Part shown: positions 53,172 to 62,176 of the stretch, in pieces
Position numbering within the stretch: the stretch's first letter is position 1
Layout: every line of letters starts with the position of its first letter
Origin: Streptomyces sp. IMTB 2501
Lineage (GTDB): Bacteria > Actinomycetota > Actinomycetes > Streptomycetales > Streptomycetaceae
Reading direction: 5' to 3'
Length of the DNA: 64,000 bases
Assembly (NCBI RefSeq): GCF_001953885.1
Contig: NZ_MQUS01000034.1
Span: 28,881 to 92,880, forward strand
Notes under the pieces: model-generated
Database searches by the model: none
What the model saw: only the letters and a program-made list of their open reading frames with translations
What the model was told of the DNA's origin: nothing
Program-made: the position numbers and the translations under genes

Positions 53172-54749
53172 TCACCCGTCCGCCTCGGGCTTGCCGTCGT
53201 CGCTCCCCGGCAGAGCCGCAGTGGTCGTGGTGTCGCGCGCCTCGGCCCTACGGGTACGTGTGCCGCCAGAGCCGCGGCTGCCGGGGCGCGCGGATTCGGC
53301 CGGGGACGGGGCGGGGTGGGAGCCGGCCGGCCTGCGCCGTCCGCCCGTGCTGCGCGGCGCGCGGGGGGTATCGCCGCCGTCCGCCGATCGTGCTCGGCGC
53401 CGTCGGCGGGTGCCCGTCGCGCGGCGGGCTTCGGCGCCCTCGTCGTCCGTGTCCGTCCGCCCACTCGCTCCAGGCGGCGTCGCGCTTTCGGGTTCCGGAA
53501 GCACGGGCCGAGCCGTTTGCTCCTCGGTATGCCGCTGCGCGCCGGTCTCCTCCTGCGGAAGCCCGGCTCGGTCGGTTCGGTGCGCGCGCAGGCAGCGGCG
53601 GATCGCCTCCGGGTCGATGCCTTCGTTGCAGGCCTGGTGCAGCAGCCGGGCGAACAGATAGTCGGGATCCGCGCCCAGGGCCATGGCCAGCGCCTCGCGG
53701 GCCTCCAACTCATCACCTGTCGACCAGGCGACCCAGCCGGCCAGGGTCAGCGGGGCCGCGGCGTGTTCGCCGTAGGGGCCGACGCAGCGGCGGGCGAGGG
53801 CGCGCCAGAGCCGGAGGGCCGGACCGGCTTCGTCGCCCTCCATCCAGGACGCCGCCCGGTCGCGAGTCGTACGGTCCTGGAGCCCGAGGATCACCGTCGC
53901 CGCCTCGTCGTGCGCGAGCAGGGTGTCGTCGCGCAGGTCCGCCGGGTGGGTGCCCGGCACCGGTGCCGCGGCGGCGAAGCGGTGGATGATCCGCTCGGCA
54001 AGGCCGAGGGTCTCCTCCGCAACCTCCGTGCGGGACACCTCGTCAAGCATGCGGGGCACCAGGGTCATGCCGGCCGCGTCCAGGGCGACCTCCTGCTCCA
54101 GCGCCGCAGTCGTCTCCCAGGGCTGCAGCCTGCTGCGCAACTCCTTCAGTGTGCCGCGCACTTGGAGGCCGGCATAGGTGGCCGCGGCGGCCAGCACGGA
54201 CGTGCCGGGAAGGCCCATCGGCGTGCCGCCTTCGGGGCAACAGCCCTCGATCGGGCAGCAGTACGACCAGAAGCGACCGTCGGAGATGCACAGTGCCTCG
54301 ACGACCGGTACGTCGAGGTCGCCGCACTGGATGCGCAGCAGGTGGGCCAGCCGCGCCAGACGTCGTTTGACGTCGTGGCCGGACTCTCCCGAGGACGGCT
54401 CCTGACAGACGTAGGCCACCATCTGCTCGGGCCGGGCTCCGCGCCGTTCGCTGCCGGTCACCAGGCCGTGGGCCAGCTGGCGCGCGGCCGCCTCCCAGTC
54501 CTCCTCATGCGCGGGGATGCCGAGCCGGGCCCGGCCGCCGAACCTGCCCCGGCCTTCGCGGTCGTGCAGGGCCACCAGCACCATGCTGTCCTCCGGGCGG
54601 TAGCCGAGGAGGTAGGGCAGGGCGTCGGCCAGTTCGGCGGGGGTGCGCAGCGTGATCTGCGTGTCGTGCGGGGACGGGCCGGTGAACGGCTGCTGTCCCG
54701 AGATGTCGCTGTTCTCGAACGGTCCAGTGGTTTCGCTGTGATTCGTCAT
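53172..54749 (-). CDS. DUF4192 domain protein
   Basis: 525 aa. DUF4192 signature ITLRTPAELADALPYLLGYRPEDSMVLVALHDREGR near the N-terminus. The Cys-rich insert FWSYCCPIEGCCPEGG (about 165-180) may bind metal. The last 130 residues are basic, Arg/Pro/Ser/Thr-rich and probably disordered. Function unknown in the family, which is common in Actinobacteria. ATG 54749 has no strong RBS. First intact gene of the minus-strand run leading to hrdB. Confidence 0.88.
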   Translation of the reverse strand: MTNHSETTGPFENSDISGQQPFTGPSPHDTQITLRTPAELADALPYLLGYRPEDSMVLVALHDREGRGRFGGRARLGIPAHEEDWEAAARQLAHGLVTGSERRGARPEQMVAYVCQEPSSGESGHDVKRRLARLAHLLRIQCGDLDVPVVEALCISDGRFWSYCCPIEGCCPEGGTPMGLPGTSVLAAAATYAGLQVRGTLKELRSRLQPWETTAALEQEVALDAAGMTLVPRMLDEVSRTEVAEETLGLAERIIHRFAAAAPVPGTHPADLRDDTLLAHDEAATVILGLQDRTTRDRAASWMEGDEAGPALRLWRALARRCVGPYGEHAAAPLTLAGWVAWSTGDELEAREALAMALGADPDYLFARLLHQACNEGIDPEAIRRCLRAHRTDRAGLPQEETGAQRHTEEQTARPVLPEPESATPPGASGRTDTDDEGAEARRATGTRRRRRARSADGGDTPRAPRSTGGRRRPAGSHPAPSPAESARPGSRGSGGTRTRRAEARDTTTTAALPGSDDGKPEADG

Positions 54750-54865
54750 GCGCCGACGATCTCGCGGATCTTGATCCTCCGCTTGAGCCTGTGGACAAGT
54801 CGAATCAGGGACACGACAAGCCCGGTCCGGGTTGTCCACAGGTGCGACCGGAGCCCGCCCGATTG

Positions 54866-55381
54866 TCAGTCCTGTCCTGTTGTATCGGGCCCATGGATCG
54901 CACGAGTCGTATTGCGGGAGCGGTGGCGGGCGGCACCTTCCTGGATCGGTTCCCGCGGATGCCGCCGGACCATGCTGGTGTCGCCGCCGAACGGGGCGCT
55001 CACCGGGCCCAGCATGGAGATGAGCCGGTCCGGCCACCAGCGCGGCAGCCGGTAATCCAGCACCACCCAGCGCCCGCCGGGGCCGAGCGCCCCGTAGCCG
55101 CGCTCGATCACCTTGGCATACCCGCCGATGACAGTCAGGGAAGAGCAGGCGATGATCCCGCGTACGTCCTCGGGATACTGAAGAGGCCGCCAGGTCGGCC
55201 TGCACCAGAGAGACCTGGGGGAGCCAGCGCTGCATACCCGGTCCCCGGTCTGTTCCAGCGTGGCGTCGGTGAGGTCCGCGCCGATCACCCGGCCGGTCGG
55301 GCCCATGGCCTCGGCGAGCAACGGAAGGTTGTGGCCGGTGCCGCAGCCGGCGTCGACCGCCGTGTCGCCCGGGCCGATGAG
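54866..55381 (-). pseudogene. Class I SAM methyltransferase remnant (UbiE-like), N-terminally truncated and frameshifted
   Basis: Reads LIGPGDTAVDAGCGTGHNLPLL (SAM motif I) from the right end, then ATLEQTGDRV. Homology then moves to another frame (WLPQVSLVQADLAA, about 55235-55190), and returns to the first frame (LQYPEDVRGIIACSSLTVIGGY, then GPGGRWVVLDYRLPRWWPDRL). Another shift appears near 54950, before the expected C-terminal segment. No start codon exists: a stop lies directly upstream of LIGP. This is a dead gene joined to the end of an MFS remnant. Confidence 0.8.
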
Positions 55382-55915
55382 TTAGCGACGACGTCGGGGG
55401 CCAGCACCGCCATGAGCGCCCCCACGTCGCCGCCGACCGCGGGACCGGCGACCGTGGCGAGGCCCGCGACCGCCGACCACACGCCGAAGGCCGCGCCGCT
55501 CCGCTCCGCCGGGAAGACGGCCCTGATCAGAGCCGGGGTCTGCGGCATCATCACCGCGGCGCCGAGCCCCTGGACCGCCCGCGCCGCGATCATCTGACCC
55601 GGTGTGTCCACAAGGCCGCACACCGCAGAGGCCGCGGTGAAGGGTGAAGACCGCGAGTCCGGCGGCGAAGGGCCGCTGCGGCCCGAACCGGTCGCCGAGC
55701 CGTCCGGAGAGCAGCAGCAGCCTCGCGAAGACCAGCATGTGGGCGTTGGCGAACCAGAGGATGGCGTCCAGCGACGCGTGCAGCCCTTTCGCCGTGTCGG
55801 GGATGGCGATGGTGACGATCGTGGTGTCCAGCAGCGTCATGAAGAAGCTCGCGCAGAGTACCGCCAGCACCAGCCAGGGGTGTCGCTGCCGCGCTTTCGG
55901 TGCGTCCGTGCCCAT
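55382..55915 (-). pseudogene. DHA2-family MFS (EmrB/QacA-like) remnant, frameshifted and 3'-truncated
   Basis: Starts normally at ATG 55915 (LAVLCASFFMTLLDTTIVTIAIPD, then LLLLSGRLGDRFGPQRPF), the usual 14-TM exporter N-terminus. Near 55615-55645 the homology moves to another frame (CGLVDTPGQMIAARAVQGLG, then AVMMPQTPALIRAVFPAERSG). It breaks off after GLATVAGPAVGG at about 55430, where methyltransferase-like sequence follows. Only about four of fourteen membrane segments remain. Confidence 0.82.
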
Positions 55916-56072
55916 CCCGTGGCCTCTCGTTCATCGTCGCGTGGGGAGCTTCACCACGACCGACGCAGCCGGGGGCGGAACCCTGACATGGGTTGGACAC
56001 GGGGACATGGGCGGGCGCCGTACGACAGGGGTGGGCACGGCGCCGTACGGCATGAAGGAGTCGGGTGGGTGG

Positions 56073-58232
56073 TCAGCCCGCCGCGGCGAGGACCAGCGGA
56101 AGGACCGGCCCGCTGCCGGCCCGGCGGAGCAGGCGGGCCGCGACCGCGAGGGTCCAGCCGGACTCGGTGCAGTCGTCCACGAGGAGGACGGGGCCGGGAG
56201 AGGCGGCCAGGGCGCCGGCCAGGTCCTCCGGGACGGTGAAGGCTCCCGACAGCGCCCTGAGGCGTTGGGCGGAGTTGCTGCGGCGTGCCGCGTGCGCACC
56301 GTTCGGCCCGGTGTACGTCAGGCCTCCCAGGTGGGGAAGGCGGCCGATGGCCGCGATGCCCTGGGCGAGGGAGCCGACCAGCTGCGGGCGGGTCAGCGAC
56401 GGTACAGAGACGACTCCGACGGGCCGGGCCGAGGCGTCCGGGACGTTCGGCGCCCAGCCGCCCGCAGAGCGCGCCCAGTCGGCGAGGACGGCCACCGCGG
56501 CCTGCAGGACGTCGTCGGGGACCGGGCCGTCGGGTGCGTTCTCCGCCAGCAGGGGGCGCAGCCGGTTGCCCCAGCCGATGTCCGAGAGCCGGCCCAGGGC
56601 GCGCCCGGTGGAGCACTGCTCACCGGCCGGGATACGGCCCTTGAGATCGATGCCCAGGGCGGGCATCCCCGTCGGCCACATCCGGCGCGGCTCGATCTCC
56701 ACGCCCGGGCGGTCCAGTTCCTTCGTGGCGCCCTTCAGCGCCTCGGCCGACACGGCGGACCCGATCCACGGGCCGGCGCAGTTGTCGCAGCGGCCGCACG
56801 CGGCCGCCCCCTCGTCGTCCAGTTGCCGGCGCAGGAACTCCATCCGGCACCGGGACGTGTGCACGTACTCGCGCATGGCCTGCTGCTCGGCCGCCCGCTG
56901 CCGCGCCACCCAGGCGTACCGCTCGGTGTCGTACACCCAGGGCTGCCCGGTGTTCTCCCAGCCGCCCTTGACCCGCTTGACCGCTCCGTCCACGTCGAGG
57001 ACCTTCAGCATCGTCTCCAGCCGGGTACGGCGCAGGTCCACCGCCGCCTCCAGGGCCGGCACGGACAGCGGCCGTCCCGCGTCGGCGAGGGCCGAGAGGG
57101 TCTGGCGGACCTGCTGCTCGGGCGGGAAGGCGGTGTCGGCGAAGTAGCGCCAGATCGCCTCGTCCTCCTTGCCCGGCAGCATCAGTACGTCGGCGTGCTC
57201 CACTCCGCGCCCGGCCCGGCCCACCTGCTGGTAGTAGGCGATCGGCGAGGACGGCGAGCCGAGATGGACGACGAAGCCCAGGTCCGGCTTGTCGAATCCC
57301 ATGCCCAGCGCCGACGTCGCGACCAGTGCCTTGACCCGGTTCTCCAGCAGGTCGGCCTCGGCCTGCAGCCGGTCGGCGTTCTCCGTGCGGCCCGTGTAGG
57401 ACGCCACCTCGAAGCCGCGCTGCCGCAGATAGGCGGTGGCCTCCTCGGCGGCGGCCACCGTCAGCGTGTAGACGATCCCGGAGCCCGGCAGCTCGTCGAG
57501 GTGCTCGGCGAGCCAGGCCAGGCGATGCGCGGCGTCCGGCAGTTGGACCACACCGAGGCGCAGGCTCTCCCGGTCCAACGGGCCGCGCAGCACCAGGGCC
57601 TCACCGGCGCCGGTACCGAGCTGTTCGGCCACGTCCGCGGTGACCCGCGCATTGGCGGTCGCGGTGGTGGCGAGCACCGGTACGCCGGGGGCCAGCTCGG
57701 CCAGCATCGCGCGCAGCCTGCGGTAGTCGGGGCGGAAGTCATGGCCCCAGTCGGAGATGCAGTGCGCCTCGTCCACCACCAGCAGGCCCGTCGTGGCCGC
57801 GAGCCTGGGCAGCGTCTGCTCGCGGAAGTCCACGGAATTGAGGCGCTCCGGGCTGACGAGGAGCACGTCGGTCTCGCCGCGCTCGACCTCCTCGTGGATC
57901 GCCTCCCACTCCTCCGGGTTGGCCGAGTTGATCGTCCGCGCCCGGATACCGGCCCGTGCCGCCGACTCGACCTGGTTGCGCATCAGCGCCAGCAGCGGCG
58001 AGACGATCACCGTCGGGCCCGCTCCGCGCCGCCGCAACAGGGCGGTGGCGACGAAGTACACCGCCGACTTGCCCCAGCCGGTGCGCTGCACCACCAGCGC
58101 TCGCCGGCGCTCCTCGACCAGGGCCGCCACCGCTCGCCACTGGTCCTCCCGCAACCGCGCCGAGCCCTCCGGGGCACCGACGAGCTCGGCAAGGACGGCA
58201 TCGGCTTCGGCGCGCAGCTCCAGGGTGTCCAT
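56073..58232 (-). CDS. recQ: RecQ-family ATP-dependent DNA helicase with C-terminal phosphoribosyltransferase-like segment
   Basis: 719 aa. SF2 helicase motifs: Q/I region RTGWGKSAVYF, II DEAH (154-157, VVDEAHCISDWGHDFRPDY), III ATTATAN, VI QQVGRAGRG. Zinc-binding Cys set (CRMEFLRRQ...CGRCDNC) about 490-520. Then a winged/HRDC-free region. The last 80 residues carry VLLVDDCTESGWT, matching the PRPP-binding loop of type I phosphoribosyltransferases. ATG at 58232; a longer frame to 58274 is less likely. Such actinobacterial RecQ variants lack the HRDC domain. Confidence 0.9.
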   Translation of the reverse strand: MDTLELRAEADAVLAELVGAPEGSARLREDQWRAVAALVEERRRALVVQRTGWGKSAVYFVATALLRRRGAGPTVIVSPLLALMRNQVESAARAGIRARTINSANPEEWEAIHEEVERGETDVLLVSPERLNSVDFREQTLPRLAATTGLLVVDEAHCISDWGHDFRPDYRRLRAMLAELAPGVPVLATTATANARVTADVAEQLGTGAGEALVLRGPLDRESLRLGVVQLPDAAHRLAWLAEHLDELPGSGIVYTLTVAAAEEATAYLRQRGFEVASYTGRTENADRLQAEADLLENRVKALVATSALGMGFDKPDLGFVVHLGSPSSPIAYYQQVGRAGRGVEHADVLMLPGKEDEAIWRYFADTAFPPEQQVRQTLSALADAGRPLSVPALEAAVDLRRTRLETMLKVLDVDGAVKRVKGGWENTGQPWVYDTERYAWVARQRAAEQQAMREYVHTSRCRMEFLRRQLDDEGAAACGRCDNCAGPWIGSAVSAEALKGATKELDRPGVEIEPRRMWPTGMPALGIDLKGRIPAGEQCSTGRALGRLSDIGWGNRLRPLLAENAPDGPVPDDVLQAAVAVLADWARSAGGWAPNVPDASARPVGVVSVPSLTRPQLVGSLAQGIAAIGRLPHLGGLTYTGPNGAHAARRSNSAQRLRALSGAFTVPEDLAGALAASPGPVLLVDDCTESGWTLAVAARLLRRAGSGPVLPLVLAAAG

Positions 58233-58651
58233 GCCCCCATGCAACCCGATTCCGCGGGCCGTCGGCCAATTCACTCAGCGTGAGCGGCGTGCGGTCGACG
58301 CATGATCGGTGCCTCTGCCGGGCATCGGCCGAGGAGACCCGCGACGCGGTCCCGCCCGAGCTGCCCAGGCCATCCAGGGTCGACCGCGCGCCCGGTCCCG
58401 GCAGCCGTACGGGGCACGAACCGTCACCCCAGGCGTCAGCGGTCCAACCTCTGGGTAGGGATATAAGCCACGCACCACCAGATAAGCGTCGGTGGCCCCA
58501 ATTGCTCGTTGCCGCATCCAAGTTCGACAGGAAGAATTGAGGTCCGTTCCCCGCACGGCTCGTCCGTGTTCCGGTTGGGCTCTTCTGCGGTGCGCGGTCC
58601 CTCGAAGTCCGACCCCGCCCGCAGTGTGGGCGCGTAGCCGAAGGGAGGAAC
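58233..58651. other. Intergenic region
   Basis: 419 bases between divergent genes. No gene could be supported. It holds the promoter and the RBS (GGAGGAAC) of the gene at 58652. CCACC/GGTGG arms near 58470-58490 could form a small hairpin. Confidence 0.5.
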
Positions 58652-59272
58652 GTGACCTTCGGATTCGCCTCGTCCTCGGCGGCCTCGTTGTCGACGTCCG
58701 CGTCCGCCGCTTCCGCCAGTCGCCTGCTCGAACCGGCCGAATGGGCCGCCGCCGGAATCCCTCTGCTGCGCAACCCCCGTGAGGTCGTCAGCGGACTGCA
58801 CGCCCGCCATCGGCCGAGAATCTCGACGGCCGTCGTGGCCGTGCTCGATCCGGAGGAGCGGCTGTGCGCCAGCGCGTCGTTCACGCGTCGCGCGGCCCCG
58901 GCCGACGGCTGGATGTTCCGCAACGCGCTGCTCGCGCAGCTGCGCCGGATCATCCCGCACGACCTGCGGCGCCGGACCCCGGTGCGCACGGCCATTCTGG
59001 TCTACTGCCGTGAGGGCGACGCGCGTTGGACGGAGGAGGACGGTGCCTGGATGTGGGGTCTGCGTGACGCCTGCACGCTGCACGGCCTGCGGTGCGGGGC
59101 GTACATCACGCTGACCCACGACGGCTGGCATGTGCTGGGCGAGGGCCGCAGTGGCCGCCGCCCCAACGCCGACTCCGAGCCGGAGCCCTTCGCCCTGTCG
59201 GAGGCCCCGCCCCTGGCACCGCGCACCGGCGGCCCGGTCTCCGAGGTCCTGCGCCGCGCGGCGGCTCGCTGA
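58652..59272 (+). CDS. Conserved hypothetical protein, 206 aa
   Basis: Soluble 206-aa protein. Ser/Ala-rich N-terminus (about 1-25), a core PREVVSGLHARHRPRISTAVVAVLDPEERLCASASF..., a hydrophobic strand TAILVYCREGD, and a C-terminal disordered tail. The core pattern of strands with a central Val/Ala-rich turn recalls alpha/beta folds such as JAB/RadC-like proteins, but their metal motif (HxHxxxD) is not seen. GTG start with perfect GGAGGAAC RBS. Function not recognised. Confidence 0.8.
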   Translation: MTFGFASSSAASLSTSASAASASRLLEPAEWAAAGIPLLRNPREVVSGLHARHRPRISTAVVAVLDPEERLCASASFTRRAAPADGWMFRNALLAQLRRIIPHDLRRRTPVRTAILVYCREGDARWTEEDGAWMWGLRDACTLHGLRCGAYITLTHDGWHVLGEGRSGRRPNADSEPEPFALSEAPPLAPRTGGPVSEVLRRAAAR

Positions 59273-59621
59273 AGAACGCGGCAGCCGCGGTTCCCCGGCC
59301 GTCACCGTACGGCCACGTCACCAGGACGCCTGCCTCATCAGGACGGCCGCGGTCGGCACATCGGTCCGGCCTGGGCCCGCCCCTCGGCCACCGGGACGCG
59401 GACGCCGCGCGGGCCCATGCCGTGCCGGGGAACGCGGGGCGTTCCGGTCCGGCCCGCGCGGCAGTGGCTGCTCCGCACCCGGCGTCCCCTCGGCATGGCG
59501 CCGGGAGCCGCCCCACGAGCGGCACGGCCGCCGTCGTCCGGGCATGCCAAAGGGCACGCCGAGCGGATGCCGCCGGAGCGGCTGTCGCGTCACCCCGGTG
59601 CCCCGAGGCGCCGGACGCGGC
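59273..59621. other. Intergenic region between converging genes
   Basis: 349 bases of very G+C-rich sequence. GGCCGT (59297-59302)/ACGGCC (59309-59314) could act as a weak terminator for the plus-strand gene. Open frames through it lack RBS and normal composition. Confidence 0.45.
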
Positions 59622-60251
59622 TCAGACGCCGGAGCCCAGCACCGTGTTGATCTGTTGCGGATCGCCGCAGACGATCAGCAGGGCACCGGCCCGGGCATGG
59701 GCCAGCGGAAGGGCCGAGGCGGCAGCGGAGGCGGGGCCTCCGTTGACGGCCACGACGACCACGGGGCGGGACGCGGCACGGGAGGCGACGGCGGCGTCCG
59801 TGTAGAAGACGTCGTCACCGGCGTCGTGCTGCGCCCAGTAGGCAGCTTCACCGAAGGACAGCTCGTGCTCCGCCCACGGGTGCTGGGCACCAGTGGTGAT
59901 CACGAGCACGTCGCTCGGGGCACGACCCGAGTCCAGGAGCAGATCCACCGCCTCGTCGGCGGCGTCGAGCGCGCCCTCGGCCGAGGCCGGGATCAGCTGG
60001 ATCTGCGGAGTCGCCGCCGGAGCGGCGGTAGCGGCCGGGCCTGAGGGGCCCGGCTTGGCCGGAGCCACGTCACGCGGTGAGCGCTGCACCGGCGGCGCCG
60101 GCCGCTGAGGGCCGGGACGACCGGGGCGTGACGCCGCGGGGCGGGGGCCGGGTACGGGGCGGGGGGTCGGCGCGGTACGGCCGCTGGCCGGCGTGGCGCG
60201 GGGACCCTGGGCACTCTCGTGAATCTGAGGCTCCTCGGGAATGAGAGGCAT
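59622..60251 (-). CDS. Conserved hypothetical protein, 209 aa
   Basis: Pro/Arg/Ala-rich N-terminal half (about 1-95, disordered) and a compact C-terminal domain (about 100-209): IQLIPASAEGALDAADEAVDLLLDSG, DVLVITTGAQHPWAEHEL and ALLIVCGDPQQINTVLG. The last two look like strands near the C-terminal domain of UvrD-like helicases, without any Walker motif. ATG 60251 lacks an RBS, so a leaderless or extended start is possible. 68 bases after rnhB on the same strand; likely cotranscribed. Function unknown. Confidence 0.75.
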   Translation of the reverse strand: MPLIPEEPQIHESAQGPRATPASGRTAPTPRPVPGPRPAASRPGRPGPQRPAPPVQRSPRDVAPAKPGPSGPAATAAPAATPQIQLIPASAEGALDAADEAVDLLLDSGRAPSDVLVITTGAQHPWAEHELSFGEAAYWAQHDAGDDVFYTDAAVASRAASRPVVVVAVNGGPASAAASALPLAHARAGALLIVCGDPQQINTVLGSGV

Positions 60252-60319
60252 GAGCTGATATTTATCAAACGTTGGTGCGGCGCGGGTGACCGGGTGGCAC
60301 ATCAGTGCGAGCGGAACCG

Positions 60320-61021
60320 TCAGAAATCGAAGCCGAGCTGACCCTCGATTTCCGGAACGCTTCCGTCCGCCCAGCTGCGGACCTTCTTGAGGTGCCGCCA
60401 CTGAGGCAACGCATCAAGATACGCCCACGACAAGCGGTGGTGCGGGGTGGGCCCCCACTCCTCCAGTGCGGCCTTGTGCACGGGCGACGGATACCCGGCG
60501 TTGTCCGCGAACCCGAAGTCTGCATGGTCGACACCCAGTTCGGCCATCGTTTTGTCGCGCTGGACCTTGGCTATCACCGACGCGGCCGCCACGGCCACAC
60601 ATGACTGATCGCCCTTGATCACCGTGCGCACCTTCCACGGGGCGCCGAGGTAGTCGTGCTTCCCGTCGAGGATCACGGCGTCGGGGCGGACCGGCAGGGC
60701 GTCCAGCGCGCGAACCGCAGCGAGCCGCAGTGCCGCCGTCATCCCCAGGCCGTCGATCTCCTCGGGGGAAGCATGCCCCAGCGCGTAGGCCGTCACCCAT
60801 ACCCGCAGGACCTCGGCCAGTTCCGTGCGTCGCTTGATCGTCAGCAGCTTGGAGTCGGTCAGACCCTCGGGCGGACGGCGAAGTCCGGTGACCGCGGCGC
60901 AGACGGTGACAGGCCCGGCCCAGGCACCGCGCCCCACCTCGTCGACACCGGCGATGACCTTGGCTCCGGTCGTGGCGCGCAGGGAGCGCTCAACAGTGTG
61001 AGTAGGCGGTTCGTACGGCAT
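60320..61021 (-). CDS. rnhB: Ribonuclease HII
   Basis: 233 aa. Removes RNA from RNA-DNA hybrids and single ribonucleotides. Motif AGVDEVGRGAWAGPV gives the DExG catalytic pair, then LTDSKLL, DAVILDGKHDYL (catalytic Asp) and CVAVAAASVIAKVQRDKTM (Asp). The GRG segment and size identify type HII rather than HI. ATG 61021. Upstream gene of a probable pair with the 209-aa hypothetical protein. Confidence 0.95.
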   Translation of the reverse strand: MPYEPPTHTVERSLRATTGAKVIAGVDEVGRGAWAGPVTVCAAVTGLRRPPEGLTDSKLLTIKRRTELAEVLRVWVTAYALGHASPEEIDGLGMTAALRLAAVRALDALPVRPDAVILDGKHDYLGAPWKVRTVIKGDQSCVAVAAASVIAKVQRDKTMAELGVDHADFGFADNAGYPSPVHKAALEEWGPTPHHRLSWAYLDALPQWRHLKKVRSWADGSVPEIEGQLGFDF

Positions 61022-61102
61022 GGCGCCCTCAGCCTACGCCGCCGGGATCACCACCCGACACCCCGGTCGCCCGACCGCCGCACAGATCACCGGGGCGCGG
61101 GA

Positions 61103-61726
61103 TCAGACTCTGCACGGCCGGAGCAGCGGGAGCATCAGCTGGTCGATCATCTCCTCGAGTTCCCGATCGGCCCATTCGCTGGCGCACATCTTCGAGCGGT
61201 ACATCATCATGGCCGGGACGGCGTCCATGACATAGCCGTTGGCGGCGTCCGGACGAACCTCTCCTCGCTCTATTCCACGGACGAGGACCTCACCAAGGAG
61301 CTTGACGGTCGGCTCCACCACACCGCCGGCGATCGTCTCCTGGAAGCGCCCAGCCTGAATTTCATCGCATTCGTGAATCACCGAGCGCAGTGCCACACCG
61401 GGCGGAGAGTACATGATCTTGCGAACCTGCGGGCACAGCGCGAGGAGGTCCTCGCGCACACTGCCGAGGTCCGGAGCCGTCTGAACCCGGGGCAGTCCGG
61501 CCACCAGCGCGTCCGCGACGAGGTCCTCCTTGGAGGGCCAGCGGCGATACACCGCGGCCTTGCCGGTCTGTGCACCGGCCGCGACGCCCTCCATGGTCAG
61601 CCCTTTCCAGCCGACCTCGCAGAGCTGCTCCAGCGCGGCGTCGAGGATCGCGCGCTCCAGCACCACGCCGCGCCGACGCGGGGAAGTCGCCCGGGCGGGA
61701 GCGGCCGTCCAGCGCGAGGTAACCAT
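61103..61726 (-). CDS. TetR-family transcriptional regulator
   Basis: 207 aa. HTH LTMEGVAAGAQTGKAAVYRRWPSKEDLV at about 40-68, C-terminal ligand domain of the TetR_C_11/16 type (PPGVALRSVIHECDEIQAGRFQETI). ATG with GGAGAGACAGAG upstream. A perfect 20-bp palindrome lies 93 bases before the start, a natural autoregulatory operator. Upstream on the same strand are an NAD(P)-binding protein and an aldo/keto reductase, possible targets. Confidence 0.93.
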   Translation of the reverse strand: MVTSRWTAAPARATSPRRRGVVLERAILDAALEQLCEVGWKGLTMEGVAAGAQTGKAAVYRRWPSKEDLVADALVAGLPRVQTAPDLGSVREDLLALCPQVRKIMYSPPGVALRSVIHECDEIQAGRFQETIAGGVVEPTVKLLGEVLVRGIERGEVRPDAANGYVMDAVPAMMMYRSKMCASEWADRELEEMIDQLMLPLLRPCRV

Positions 61727-61818
61727 CTCTGTCTCTCCAACAAGCAAGGGAAGCGGGGATTCCGGGGCGCATGCGCCACGCCACAACAGCAGGGGACACG
61801 GGGCGGGGCACAGGATCA

Positions 61819-61838
61819 AGTGAACGCTTGCGTTCACT
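61819..61838. promoter_or_regulatory. TetR operator, perfect 20-bp palindrome
   Basis: AGTGAACGCTTGCGTTCACT: two perfect 9-base arms AGTGAACGC/GCGTTCACT around TT. Length and symmetry are typical of TetR-family operators. It is in the leader of the TetR gene. Confidence 0.75.
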
Positions 61839-62176
61839 AACGCCTTTATGAGGGATCCGCAGTGACGACCTCTCAGCTGTTCGGAAACCGAATCCGGGCA
61901 TGGTCTGCCGGGAGGGGCATCCCGGCATCGCACTCACCGTCATCGCGGGCTGCCAACTCATGGTGGGTACTTGAGCGTGCGACGGTGACTTGATGGTCCC
62001 GGGTGGTGCCGCCCTCGGCAATGAGCAGGTGTACCGGTTCTCGCGCTTGTACAGGCAGGGGCCTTCGGAGACGCCCGCGCTGATGCCGGAATGGATCCGG
62101 TGGGCCCCACCGGTCAGGGCGCACGGCCTCCGGCCGCGTTCCCGCCGCTGCGGCACCAGGGCGCGCCCGAGTCGGT
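61839..62176. other. Intergenic region
   Basis: 338 bases. A minus-strand frame (about 61873-62124) reads LIAEGGTTRDHQVTVARSST and ends RIRFPNS, which looks protein-like, but it has no supported start. It could be a gene remnant. Confidence 0.35.

Noticed and set aside
61873..62124. Minus-strand 83-codon frame in the gap upstream of the TetR gene
   Set aside because: Protein-like ending but no RBS, no recognised family, and its first half is Arg/Pro-rich; at most a remnant.
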